Origin: Afipia sp049747295
GTDB taxonomy: Bacteria; Pseudomonadota; Alphaproteobacteria; Rhizobiales; Xanthobacteraceae
Direction of reading: 5' to 3'
NCBI RefSeq assembly: GCF_049747295.1
Contig: NZ_JBMHJM010000001.1
Coordinates: 1,550,001 to 1,614,000, forward strand
DNA length: 64,000 nucleotides
Part shown: one piece after another, positions 33,288 through 41,791 of the stretch
Layout: each line of letters opens with the position of its first letter
Numbering within the stretch: the first letter of the stretch is position 1
Notes under the pieces: model-generated
Databases searched by the model: none
Seen by the model: only the letters and a program-made list of their open reading frames with translations
Told to the model about the DNA's origin: nothing
Program-made: the position numbers and the translations under genes

Positions 33288-34256
33288 TCAAAGCGGATTG
33301 TCGACCGCCTCGCCATATTCCGTTGTGAGGCGCGCAACCAGTTCGGCGACAGGCACGACTTTCTCGACGCTGCCGATACCTTGGCCACTGCCCCAGATTT
33401 CCTTCCAGGCCTTCGGCTTGTTGCGCTCACCGCTGGCATCGGTCGCAAAGCTCATTTTCGATGGATCGGAAGCGGGCAGGTTGTCCGGGTCCATGCCGGC
33501 CGCGACGATGGACGGCTTCAGGTAATTGCCATGAACGCCGGTGAACAAGTTTGAATACACGATGTCTTCGGCAGCCGACGATGCAATCATCTCCTTGTAA
33601 CCTTGAGGCGCGTTCGCCTCTTGCGTCGCGATGAATGCCGAGCCGATATAGGCGAAATCGGCACCCAGGACGCGCGCCGCGCGGACCGCCCGCCCCGTAC
33701 CGATCGCACCGGACAGCGCAATCGGGCCATTGAACCATTGCCGCGTCTCCGCCACGAAGGCGAACGGCGACAGCGCTCCAGCATGACCGCCCGCACCGGC
33801 GGCAACCAGCACCAAACCGTCAGCCCCCTTCTCGATCGCCTTGTGAGCGAACTTCTGATTGATGACATCGTGAAAGGTGATGCCGCCCCAGGCATGAACA
33901 GCCTGGTTCAATTCCTCGCGCGCACCAAGCGACGTGATCACCATCGGCACCTTGTGCTTTTCACAAACCGCGAGGTCCTGATCCAACCGGTTGTTCGATT
34001 TGTGGACGATCTGGTTCACCGCGAACGGGGCGGACGGACGATCGGGGTGCGCCTTGTCGTGCGCAGCCAGCTCTTCTTTGATCCGATGCAACCACTCATC
34101 CAGCAAGGCTGCAGGGCGCGCATTCAGCGCTGGAAACGACCCGACTACACCGGCCTTGCATTGAGCAATGACAAGATCAGGACCCGATACGATAAAGAGC
34201 GGTGAGCCGATCACCGGTATCGAGAGACGATTCTTGAACAAGGCAGGCATCGACAT
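33288..34256 (-). CDS. Nitronate monooxygenase (2-nitropropane dioxygenase family)
   Basis: 322 residues. A TIM barrel with FMN: 'VIGSPLFIVSGPDLVIAQCKAGVVGSFPAL', 'GADGLVLVAAGAGGHAG', 'IALSGAIGTGRAVRAARVLGADFAYIGSAFIATQEANA' bind the cofactor phosphate. It oxidises alkyl nitronates such as propionate-3-nitronate. GGAA at 8 nt precedes ATG 34256. Adjacent to the thioesterase gene on the same strand, 44 bp apart, likely cotranscribed. Confidence 0.9.
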   Translation of the reverse strand: MSMPALFKNRLSIPVIGSPLFIVSGPDLVIAQCKAGVVGSFPALNARPAALLDEWLHRIKEELAAHDKAHPDRPSAPFAVNQIVHKSNNRLDQDLAVCEKHKVPMVITSLGAREELNQAVHAWGGITFHDVINQKFAHKAIEKGADGLVLVAAGAGGHAGALSPFAFVAETRQWFNGPIALSGAIGTGRAVRAARVLGADFAYIGSAFIATQEANAPQGYKEMIASSAAEDIVYSNLFTGVHGNYLKPSIVAAGMDPDNLPASDPSKMSFATDASGERNKPKAWKEIWGSGQGIGSVEKVVPVAELVARLTTEYGEAVDNPL

Positions 34257-34357
34257 CCGGAATTCCTTTTCTTCAAATTGATCGCCCGGCATTCGCCGTC
34301 AGGGCATTATCCCTACGGTCATACGGGCTGCGAGCGCGCCTTGGAAGAGCAGGAAAA

Positions 34358-34957
34358 TTATTGACAGACGGCGCGGGTGACGAAATTTTCCGTCCTGCAC
34401 GCCCTGCCCCCTGAAAAATAAGCTTTTGCCGAGCATTTCTGGGCGGCTTCGACGTCCAGGCTGCGACCTTCCTTATAGCCTTTTTCCCTGCATAGCTGGT
34501 CTGACGCCGATTTGCAGTCGGGTGCACCGTTGGATGCAACGATGCACATCGTCCGACCGACAACCACGGACTGCCCGGATAGCGGCGCGATGCGGGACAA
34601 ACTGTCCGTCGCCTTTTTTGTACTGGAGTTCAGCTGCTCGAAGGTCTGCTGGGGCGACGGCAGCGAAGATGGCAAACTGAATGTGGGAGCCTTGAGCAGC
34701 TTTCCGATTTCCTCCACGAGGCCGGGGTTACTGCGTGCAGGCGGCTCGGGAGATGGCGGCTGATCAGTTGGTGAGACATCCGGTGCCGGAGCCTGGGTCG
34801 GCTGGGCTTGGGATTGCTGAGGCTGCGATTGCTGGGTCTGGGGTTGTTGCGGCCAAGCAACCGTCGTCACACCCAACAGCGCAACCAACATCGCAATCGC
34901 CGCAAAAATCTGGCGACTCCGCACATCCACAAAAATCTCGCCGGCGCGAATGGACAT
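34358..34957 (-). CDS. Exported Gln/Pro-rich protein with Cys-rich C-terminus, function unknown
   Basis: 199 residues. A hydrophobic segment at about residues 17-34 is a signal or anchor; a 45-residue Gln/Pro/Ser linker follows (QQPQTQQSQPQQ). The C-terminal 80 residues have four to six cysteines ('MCIVASNGAPDCKSASDQLCREKGY', 'AAQKCSAKAYFSGGRACRTENFVTRAVCQ'), likely disulfide-bonded in the periplasm. No family recognised beyond a conserved hypothetical of this order. Confidence 0.7.
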   Translation of the reverse strand: MSIRAGEIFVDVRSRQIFAAIAMLVALLGVTTVAWPQQPQTQQSQPQQSQAQPTQAPAPDVSPTDQPPSPEPPARSNPGLVEEIGKLLKAPTFSLPSSLPSPQQTFEQLNSSTKKATDSLSRIAPLSGQSVVVGRTMCIVASNGAPDCKSASDQLCREKGYKEGRSLDVEAAQKCSAKAYFSGGRACRTENFVTRAVCQ

Positions 34958-34993
34958 GCAGCGAACCTATCCTGCCCCTTCCAGGAGGGAAAG

Positions 34994-35034
34994 GGCTGTT
35001 CAACTAGTACGGTGATCGGGACACTAGAACAGCC
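34994..35034. repeat. Repeat element with CTAGTGTCCCGAT motif at the yqaA stop codon
   Basis: GGCTGTTC (34994-35001) pairs with GAACAGCC (35027-35034). Inside, 35015-35027 on the reverse strand reads CTAGTGTCCCGAT, the motif seen three times at 18396-18532. The YqaA-family stop codon TAG (35024-35026) lies within it. Confidence 0.55.
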
Positions 35035-35605
35035 GGAAGGCGATGATGAATCCGACGATCAGGGCGCCTGCTCCAATGCTCACCCACATCCCGAGCCGCT
35101 TCTCGATGGCCTCGCGAATCCAGGTGCCGTATCGGTTCAGCAGCACTGCCACGAAGAAAAACCGTCCGCCCCGCGCAACGATCGAGAGCAGCACGAACAG
35201 GAGCAGATTGTAATTGGCGAAGCCCGACGTGATCGTGACGATCTTGTAGGGGATCGGCGTTAGGCCCTTGAGCAGGATGATCCACGCGCCGTATTCGGCA
35301 TAGGCGGTCCGGAATGCCTCGACCTTTTCGCCGTAGCCGTAAAGCTGGATGAGCCACTGTCCGACGGAATCGTAGAGCAGCGCCCCGATGGCGTACCCCA
35401 CCATGCCACCGGCCACCGATGTGACGGTGCAGACCAACGCGTACAGCCAAGCCTTCTTCGGCCGGGCGAGCGACATCGGTATCAGCATCACATCCGGCGG
35501 GATCGGAAAGAACGAGCTTTCAGCGAACGAGACAGCCCCCATCAACCAGAGGGCGTAGGGCTTGTCGGCGGCGGCGATACACCAGTCATACATTTTTTTC
35601 AGCAT
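35024..35605 (-). CDS. YqaA/DedA-like (VTT domain) membrane protein
   Basis: 193 residues beginning MLKKMYDWCIAAADKPYALW. 'AVSFAESSFFPIPPDVMLIPMSLARP' carries the conserved Glu and Pro residues; 'GYAIGALLYDSVGQWLI' and 'LKGLTPIPYKIVTITSGFANYN' complete the VTT (SNARE-associated) domain. DedA relatives flip undecaprenyl phosphate or phospholipids; this subfamily is uncharacterised. ATG 35605 is preferred to 35620. Confidence 0.88.
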   Translation of the reverse strand: MLKKMYDWCIAAADKPYALWLMGAVSFAESSFFPIPPDVMLIPMSLARPKKAWLYALVCTVTSVAGGMVGYAIGALLYDSVGQWLIQLYGYGEKVEAFRTAYAEYGAWIILLKGLTPIPYKIVTITSGFANYNLLLFVLLSIVARGGRFFFVAVLLNRYGTWIREAIEKRLGMWVSIGAGALIVGFIIAFRLF

Positions 35606-35669
35606 GGGGCGATGAACCATCGTCCAGCCGATTTGTCCATGGATGGAATTGTGTCGAAGCTGCGAAAAA

Positions 35670-36119
35670 TCAGCGCCGTTTCTTCAGGCGGCCACTTTCC
35701 CGCGCGACAATAGGTCGCCGAGGCGCATGCTCGGGAGCCGCCTTTTTCAGCTCCGGAGCAATGTCCGAAGACGGTGCGGCCGACTTGGTCGCGGTGGCCT
35801 TGGTGGCGGATTTGGGAAGTTTCTCGGCAATCCCCTGGGCCCGCTCGCGGCGATCCATCTCGTCCCACACGTCCTGCGGCTTGACCCCGGCAGCAACCCA
35901 CAAGACGGACAGGTTATAGAATAAGTCCGCGCTTTCCCGGACGACGGCTTCTGGATCGCCATTCACGGCATCAATCACGACCTCGATGGCTTCCTCAGCG
36001 AGCTTCTTGGCCATCTTTGCCGGACCGCGTTGAAACAGCCGTGCAGTCCGCGACGTTGCCGGATCGAGATCCTTGGCCGCAATTACCGCTCGATAAAGCC
36101 GCTCCAGCGAATCGCTCAT
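35670..36119 (-). CDS. hisE: Phosphoribosyl-ATP diphosphatase with basic C-terminal extension
   Basis: 149 residues. The MazG-like core 'FQRGPAKMAKKLAEEAIEVVIDAVNGDPEAVVRESADLFYNLSVLWVAAG' carries the metal-binding EExxE and ExxD residues. It hydrolyses phosphoribosyl-ATP in the second step of histidine synthesis. The last 45 or so residues are Lys/Ala/Pro/Arg-rich, longer than usual for HisE. No other his gene is in the window; in this order hisE is often near hisF/hisA. Confidence 0.93.
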   Translation of the reverse strand: MSDSLERLYRAVIAAKDLDPATSRTARLFQRGPAKMAKKLAEEAIEVVIDAVNGDPEAVVRESADLFYNLSVLWVAAGVKPQDVWDEMDRRERAQGIAEKLPKSATKATATKSAAPSSDIAPELKKAAPEHAPRRPIVARESGRLKKRR

Positions 36120-36187
36120 AGGGAAACCTTAGGTGAAATCTGTCCACAGCGTGTTAACAAGCGATCTTTCAACCGGCGGACATGCTT

Positions 36188-36222
36188 AAAAAAGCGAAAA
36201 TCGCCGGGGTTTCCCGGCGATT
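36188..36222 (-). terminator. Terminator downstream of the Tyr-rich exported protein gene
   Basis: AATCGCCGGG (36199-36208) pairs with CCCGGCGATT (36213-36222) around a GTTT loop; on the reverse strand it is followed by TTTTCGCTTTTTT. Confidence 0.85.
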
Positions 36223-36250
36223 GGCTTACGCAGCCGAAGCCTTCCGGGCC

Positions 36251-36664
36251 TCAATAATCCCAGTAGCCATCGCCGTCATAGGGCGGGACCCCGTAACCGT
36301 AATAGGCTGGCGCACCATAATAGTGGCCGCCGTAGTACGGTGTACCGCCATAGAAATAGTGCTGGCGATAGTAATCGCGGCGGCGTTGATCGGCGATGGC
36401 GGTCCCGATCGCACCAAGCGCCAGGCCCATAAAGGCGAGGCCCGCGGCATTGTTATGACGGTAGTGCCGCCGAGCCACACGGCGGCGGGCGCTGAAGTCG
36501 GTGGCCTCGCCCACCACGGCCGTCGAGGCGCTCACATCCTTCACGGCAGGAGCGGCGGTTCGCGCCTGAACGGCAGACGGAGGGACGGCGAGGCTTAGTG
36601 ACAGAGCGGCAACGGTCGTCAGAACCATGCCTTTACGGAAGGACAAAATCTTCGGTCCGAACAT
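36251..36664 (-). CDS. Exported Tyr/Gly-rich small protein, function unknown
   Basis: 137 residues. A signal peptide ending near 'PSAVQARTA' (about residue 35), then a basic stretch with RRRVARRHYRH, one hydrophobic helix 'GLAFMGLALGAIGTAIA' (Gly-zipper-like), and a Tyr/Gly/Pro-rich tail. GAGG precedes ATG 36664. Such proteins are common in Rhizobiales envelopes; role unknown. Confidence 0.75.
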   Translation of the reverse strand: MFGPKILSFRKGMVLTTVAALSLSLAVPPSAVQARTAAPAVKDVSASTAVVGEATDFSARRRVARRHYRHNNAAGLAFMGLALGAIGTAIADQRRRDYYRQHYFYGGTPYYGGHYYGAPAYYGYGVPPYDGDGYWDY

Positions 36665-36907
36665 TTCAAGTCCTCATGATCAAGTCCGGCGGCTATTGGC
36701 CGGAAAGGGAAGAATCCCTGAGCTTACACTGAGTTCCCCATCCCGAATGCAAGCTGAACGATGAGTGGCAAAATCAAGGCAATCTGTTACCAAAAGATAG
36801 AGCAGTGGCAAGCGGTCGCGGGTCCATCCATGGCTGGAGTCATCAAACAAACATACGGCGCGGACAAAACGTCATCGCGTCTCGTGTCAGGTCTCAAGCC
36901 AAGCATC

Positions 36908-37948
36908 ATGTTGAAGCGTTCGACCACCTCCCTCCGCACGACCTTCCTGCTACTTATTGCGCTTCTCGGTGTCCTCTGCTTCGGCTCAAACGGAGCGCAT
37001 GCGGCCACGGCGATGCGTTTCTCACTCGACCGGACAATCGACGGTGCGGCGGCCCCATTCATTGCAGCCTCAGCGAAAGACCTGTTCCGCGAGGAAGATC
37101 TGGCTGTCACAATCGATTCTGCCAATGGGTCGGAGGATGCGATTGCGCGGGTGGCGTCAGGCGCCAGCGACATCGCGCTGGCCGACATCAATGCTTTGAT
37201 CCGCTATCGCGACAAAGACCACACGTCGCCGATCAAGGCTATATTCGTGCTGTACAACAAGGCGCCCTATGCCATGATCGCCCGCAAGAGCCGCGGCATC
37301 AAGTCGATGGCGGACCTTGAAGGCAAAACGATAGGTCTGGTGGACGGCGATCCCGCCGTAGGGCTGTGGCCCGCCGTTGCCCACCGGAACCATATCGATC
37401 TCGCCAAGGTGAAAGCCGAAAAAATCAATGCCGCTGTGCGAGAACCCATGCTGTCAGCCGGACAGCTGGATGCGGTCACCGGCTTCTCATTCCTGTCTGC
37501 GATCACTCTGCGGGATCGCGGAGTTCCTGCAAACGACCTGGCGATTTTGCGATTTGCCGACTTCGGTTGCCTGGTCTACGGCCATGCCCTGATCGTCAAC
37601 CCCGCCTTCGCGGCAAAAAATCCCGAAGCTGTGAAAGCATTTTTGCGCGCGACGGTGTCCGGCGTGCGGATCGCCATCAAAGACCCTGAACTTGCGATCG
37701 ACCTGGTCATGACGCAAATGAACAACGGCTCCCGCAGCATCGAGCTCGCGCGGCTGCAGGCAAGCATTCATGACAACATCGTTACGCCAGAAGTGAAACA
37801 GAACGGTCTCGGCGGGATCGAGACACATCGCTTTGAGGTCGCGCTGGATCAGATCGCGGAAGGCTACACCTTCCGCAAACGCCCGTCCGCGACCGACATT
37901 TTCGATGATAACTTTCTGCCGCCGGCAGACGACCGCAAAATCGATTAA
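36908..37948 (+). CDS. Orphan NMT1/TauA-type ABC substrate-binding protein
   Basis: 346 residues. Signal peptide ending at 'NGAHAATA' (about residue 31), then 'MRFSLDRTIDGAAAPFIAASAKDLFREEDLAVTIDSANGSEDAIARVASGASDIALADINALIRY' and 'GKTIGLVDGDPA', typical of NitT/TauT-type periplasmic binding proteins for aromatic, sulfonate or thiamine-precursor ligands. ATG 36908 starts the signal peptide; the open frame from 36761 adds nothing. The downstream ABC gene is an exporter, not its partner, so it lacks permease and ATPase genes here. Confidence 0.88.
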   Translation: MLKRSTTSLRTTFLLLIALLGVLCFGSNGAHAATAMRFSLDRTIDGAAAPFIAASAKDLFREEDLAVTIDSANGSEDAIARVASGASDIALADINALIRYRDKDHTSPIKAIFVLYNKAPYAMIARKSRGIKSMADLEGKTIGLVDGDPAVGLWPAVAHRNHIDLAKVKAEKINAAVREPMLSAGQLDAVTGFSFLSAITLRDRGVPANDLAILRFADFGCLVYGHALIVNPAFAAKNPEAVKAFLRATVSGVRIAIKDPELAIDLVMTQMNNGSRSIELARLQASIHDNIVTPEVKQNGLGGIETHRFEVALDQIAEGYTFRKRPSATDIFDDNFLPPADDRKID

Positions 37949-38041
37949 GCACAGCGCGAACGACTGCTGTATTCCCTCAGCTTCACCAGTTAGGGTATCG
38001 TTCAGGTCAGCCTTGTCCGTGCGATAGTCGAGCAGAAGCCC

Positions 38042-39841
38042 ATGCCCCTTATCCGCCTGTACATTCGTGTTCTCGACCTGCTCGGCAAGGAGGCGCGTCT
38101 CGGCTGGCTGCTCGCCGGCGCCAATCTGCTGCTGGCCATCGCACAGTTTGCTGAGCCGGTTCTGTTCGGGCGCATCGTTGATGTGCTGTCGGCGACGCCC
38201 GCCGCCGGTACCGAACCTCGATCGCCTTGGCCCCTGCTCGGCGCATGGGTTGCCTTCGGGTTGTTCACGATCCTCTGCAGCGCCGTGGTCGCCCTGCATG
38301 CCGACCGCCTCGCCCACCGTCAACGTCAGGCAGTCCTGACCGATTATTTCGAGCACATCATGCAGCTGCCGCTGACATTTCACAGCGGGACCCACTCCGG
38401 CCGTCTGATGAAGGTGATGCTGCAGGGAACGGATGCGCTGTGGCGGCTCTGGCTCAGCTTCTTCCGCGAACACTTCGCGGCAATCGTCTCATTGGTCGTG
38501 CTGCTGCCGCTGTCGGTCTACCTGAACTGGCGATTGGCCGTCCTGCTGTTCGTGCTGTGCGTTATCTTCACGTTGCTGACGACGCTTGTGGTGCGCAAGA
38601 CCTATAGCCTGCAGATGCAGGTCGAAGAGCACTACGGCGATCTCGCCGCCCGTGCGTCCGACGCGCTCGGCAATGTCGCGCTTGTACAAAGCTTCGTGCG
38701 CGTGGATGCGGAAGTGCAGGGCCTGCGCGGCGTCGCCGACAAGTTGCTCTCGGCTCAGCTTCCTGTGCTGTCCTGGTGGGCGCTGGTCGTGGTCATGACC
38801 CGCGCATCCACGACCATCACCATCCTCGCTATTTTTGTTGTCGGCATCATCCTGCACGGACAAGGGCTGGCGAGCGTCGGCGAGATTGTGATGTTCGTCA
38901 GCTTCGCGACCATGTTGATCCAGAAGCTGGAGCAAGTCGTCAGCTTCATCAACAATGTCTTCATGGAAGCTCCGCGTTTGCGGGAGTTTTTCGACGTGCT
39001 CGACGCTGTCCCTGCGGTGCGTGATCGGCCGGACGCCATCGATCCCGGCCACCTGCAAGGGCTCGTGGAGTTCAACGATGTAACGTTTTCCTATGACGGC
39101 AAGCGGCCGGCCGTGGAAGACGTATCCTTCACCGCGCTGCCTGGGCAGACCTTCGCACTCGTCGGCGAAACCGGCGCGGGCAAATCAACCGCCATAGCCC
39201 TTCTCCACCGCGCGTTCGATCCGCAGTCGGGCATTATCAAGATCGACGGCATGGACGTGCGCGGCATGACGCTCGCTTCATTGCGCAGAAACATCGGCGT
39301 GGTGTTTCAGGAAGCCTTGTTGTTCAACCGCTCGATCGCGGAGAACCTGCGCGTCGGCAAGCCCGACGCTACCGACGCCGAATTGCGCGCAGCAGCCGAA
39401 GGCGCGCAGGCGCTGGATTTCATCGAACGCAGCGACCTGAAATTCGAGACCAACGCAGGCGAGCGCGGCCGCATGTTGTCCGGCGGCGAACGGCAGCGGC
39501 TATCGATCGCGCGCGCGCTGCTGAAAAATCCGCCCATCTTGATTCTCGATGAAGCAACCAGTGCTCTCGACGCAGTGACCGAGGCGAAAGTGAACGCTGC
39601 TCTCGATACTGTGATGAAAGGCCGCACCACGTTTGTGATCGCCCACCGCCTCTCTACGATCCGCAACGCGACCAGGATCCTGGTGTTCGACAAGGGTCGC
39701 GTCGCCGAGAGTGGAACGTTCGATGAACTCGTTGAAAGAGGCGGCTATTTTGCCCAGCTCGCGAAGGCGCAGTTCATGGTTCAGGAGAAAGCTGGCACCG
39801 GACTCGCGCCGCCGGCAACGCTGCTTGACGCAGAACCATGA
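38042..39841 (+). CDS. ndvA: NdvA/ChvA-type cyclic glucan ABC exporter
   Basis: 599 residues, one chain with six membrane helices in the first 310 residues and an ATPase domain after. Walker A is GETGAGKS at 375-382, the signature LSGGE at 479-483, Walker B PILILDEA near 498-505. The opening 'MPLIRLYIRVLDLLGKEARLGWLL' and 'LFGRIVDVLS' match NdvA/ChvA glucan exporters, which move cyclic beta-glucan to the periplasm. The symbol is given from this resemblance; no glucan synthase is nearby. Confidence 0.88.
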   Translation: MPLIRLYIRVLDLLGKEARLGWLLAGANLLLAIAQFAEPVLFGRIVDVLSATPAAGTEPRSPWPLLGAWVAFGLFTILCSAVVALHADRLAHRQRQAVLTDYFEHIMQLPLTFHSGTHSGRLMKVMLQGTDALWRLWLSFFREHFAAIVSLVVLLPLSVYLNWRLAVLLFVLCVIFTLLTTLVVRKTYSLQMQVEEHYGDLAARASDALGNVALVQSFVRVDAEVQGLRGVADKLLSAQLPVLSWWALVVVMTRASTTITILAIFVVGIILHGQGLASVGEIVMFVSFATMLIQKLEQVVSFINNVFMEAPRLREFFDVLDAVPAVRDRPDAIDPGHLQGLVEFNDVTFSYDGKRPAVEDVSFTALPGQTFALVGETGAGKSTAIALLHRAFDPQSGIIKIDGMDVRGMTLASLRRNIGVVFQEALLFNRSIAENLRVGKPDATDAELRAAAEGAQALDFIERSDLKFETNAGERGRMLSGGERQRLSIARALLKNPPILILDEATSALDAVTEAKVNAALDTVMKGRTTFVIAHRLSTIRNATRILVFDKGRVAESGTFDELVERGGYFAQLAKAQFMVQEKAGTGLAPPATLLDAEP

Positions 39842-40059
39842 GGCCATGCACAGGGTGTGGGCAACCGTCGAAATTTGGCCCATTTCCTGCTTGAATGAAG
39901 CCTTGACCCACTATGCCGGACCACCGCTCCGGTATAAGTATTGATCTCGTCGCCGCGCCGATCTGGCGGCATGGTCGCATCGCATATCCGAACGCAACAC
40001 GCCGAGGACGCCATGACTTCATTCGCCGCAGGCGTGCTTTCAGAGATCGGAATCGGATA

Positions 40060-41541
40060 GTGGCGTTGTCTCCCACCCGGTTCCAATGGCTGTCATTGCG
40101 GGCGCTGATATGTGTCGTGGCGCTGGTTGCCGCGCTGGTGGCACCGCAGACCGTGCGTGCGGAAGCGCTTCTCGTCATCGAGGCCGACACCGGCAAGGTC
40201 CTGCAGGCCGAGAACGCAACATATCCTTGGTATCCGGCTTCGGTCACCAAGCTGATGACGCTCTACGTCACGCTGAAGGCCGTGAAGGAAGGTCGCATCA
40301 CGCTGGACACATTGTTCACGGTGTCGCCGACTGCGCTTTCGCAAGCACCGTCGAAGATGGGATTTCCGGTCGGTACGCAGGTCACCGTCGATAACGCCGT
40401 GAAGATGATGATGGTGAAGTCGGCCAACGACATTGCCGTCGTACTTGCCGAAGGCGTTGGCGGCTCGATCGACAATTTCGCCGAAGAGATGAACAAGAAT
40501 GCGCAGCGTCTCGGCATGACGCAGACGCATTACGTCAATCCGAACGGACTGCCCGCCGATGGGCACGTCACGTCTGCCCGCGATCTCGGCATCCTGGCAC
40601 GCGCATTGCTCCGTGACTTTCCGGAGTATGAATATTACCTGCACATTCCGGCGATTAAATTCGGCCGCCGCATCACCGCGAATTTCAACAAGCTGATCGG
40701 CCGCTATCCCGGCGCCGACGGGATGAAGACCGGCTTCATCTGCGCATCGGGTTTCAATCTGGTCGCATCCGCAACCCGCAACAACAAGCGCCTGATCGCT
40801 GTTGTGCTCGGAGCATCTTCAGGGACCATGCGCGCGGTGCGCGCCGCACAGCTCTTGGAACGGGGCTTCAATAATCGCCTGTCGTGGCTCAAGCCATCAC
40901 TCGGCACGGTCGACTCGCTGGCGCCGATCGACGCCGCACCGCCGAACCTCCGCGACGAAATGTGCGGACCAAAACGCAAGCGCCCCGCCGCCGAGGACGA
41001 AGACGATGATGTTGCAGTGACCGCCGGCAATACTGAGGGCGGCGTCTCAATGTTCACCTCCGGCTTCCAGGCGCATCCCATGAAGATCTCGGAGATGATT
41101 GCCGCACCGGCGAACCCTGTCACCCCCATCATCGTCTACACCGGCCCGACACGCACAGGCGACGCCGTTCTCGCGGCCGACGCGGCTGAAACCGCCAAGC
41201 AATCCATTCCGAGGAGGAAGGGTGCGAAGGCGAAAGCAAAGCTCGCCAAGCAAGAGGCGGGAACGGAGAAGAAGGACGACGCCAAGCAGGAGGCCAAGTC
41301 CAGCGCCAAGCCGGTCGCAAGCGCCAAGCCCGCGGCGGCCCATGGCAAATCTGCGGCCGGCGCCGCTTCGGCAGCCAAGCCGGCGACCACCGCCGCCGTC
41401 ACGCCCGCAAAGCCGGACAAGAAGGCGGAGACCGCAGCCAAGCCGCATCCGGCGAAGCCCGCCCCGGCCAAGCCGGCGGCCGCCAAGACCGGTAAGCCAG
41501 CCGCGACGCAACAGAAGTCCGACACCGCGCCGCGGAGTTGA
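40060..41541 (+). CDS. D-alanyl-D-alanine carboxypeptidase (peptidase S11) with K/A/P-rich tail
   Basis: 493 residues. Signal peptide ending near 'QTVRAEA' (about 35). The penicillin-binding triad is SVTK (61-64), SAN (121-123) and KTG (223-225). It trims D-Ala from peptidoglycan stem peptides in the periplasm. The last 130 residues are Lys/Ala/Pro repeats; a SPOR domain often seen in relatives is absent, and the tail may bind the negatively charged wall. GTG 40060 right before the signal peptide is preferred; ATG 39913 adds 49 basic residues. Confidence 0.9.
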   Translation: MALSPTRFQWLSLRALICVVALVAALVAPQTVRAEALLVIEADTGKVLQAENATYPWYPASVTKLMTLYVTLKAVKEGRITLDTLFTVSPTALSQAPSKMGFPVGTQVTVDNAVKMMMVKSANDIAVVLAEGVGGSIDNFAEEMNKNAQRLGMTQTHYVNPNGLPADGHVTSARDLGILARALLRDFPEYEYYLHIPAIKFGRRITANFNKLIGRYPGADGMKTGFICASGFNLVASATRNNKRLIAVVLGASSGTMRAVRAAQLLERGFNNRLSWLKPSLGTVDSLAPIDAAPPNLRDEMCGPKRKRPAAEDEDDDVAVTAGNTEGGVSMFTSGFQAHPMKISEMIAAPANPVTPIIVYTGPTRTGDAVLAADAAETAKQSIPRRKGAKAKAKLAKQEAGTEKKDDAKQEAKSSAKPVASAKPAAAHGKSAAGAASAAKPATTAAVTPAKPDKKAETAAKPHPAKPAPAKPAAAKTGKPAATQQKSDTAPRS

Positions 41542-41566
41542 GTTCGCCAAGTGGTCAAGTCTCTCT

Positions 41567-41637
41567 TGGAGTTTGGGATTTGACATTCGCTTGACGAACG
41601 CGCGACCGGACGGGCAGCGAATGTCAAATCCACTCCA
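41567..41637. repeat. Long intergenic hairpin C: 16-bp perfect stem, 24-nt loop, 6-bp outer stem
   Basis: GGATTTGACATTCGCT (41576-41591) is exactly complementary to AGCGAATGTCAAATCC (41616-41631) around a 24-nt GC-rich loop. Across a 3-nt bulge TGGAGT (41567-41572) pairs with ACTCCA (41632-41637). It lies between the carboxypeptidase gene and the acyl-CoA ligase gene. No T-run. Same build as hairpins A and B at 18361-18514. Confidence 0.85.
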
Positions 41638-41791
41638 CGAGATCTGTTTACCCTGCCCGCAAACCTTCGATGCGTCGTTAGCGCGCACAGGCTTGCTATG
41701 CCCCTCACTTCGGCCCAATACTCTGGGAAATACGTGGCATTCGGCGCAAGAACCGTAGCCAGCAGCAGGACATCAGCCGAGGGGACATCCG

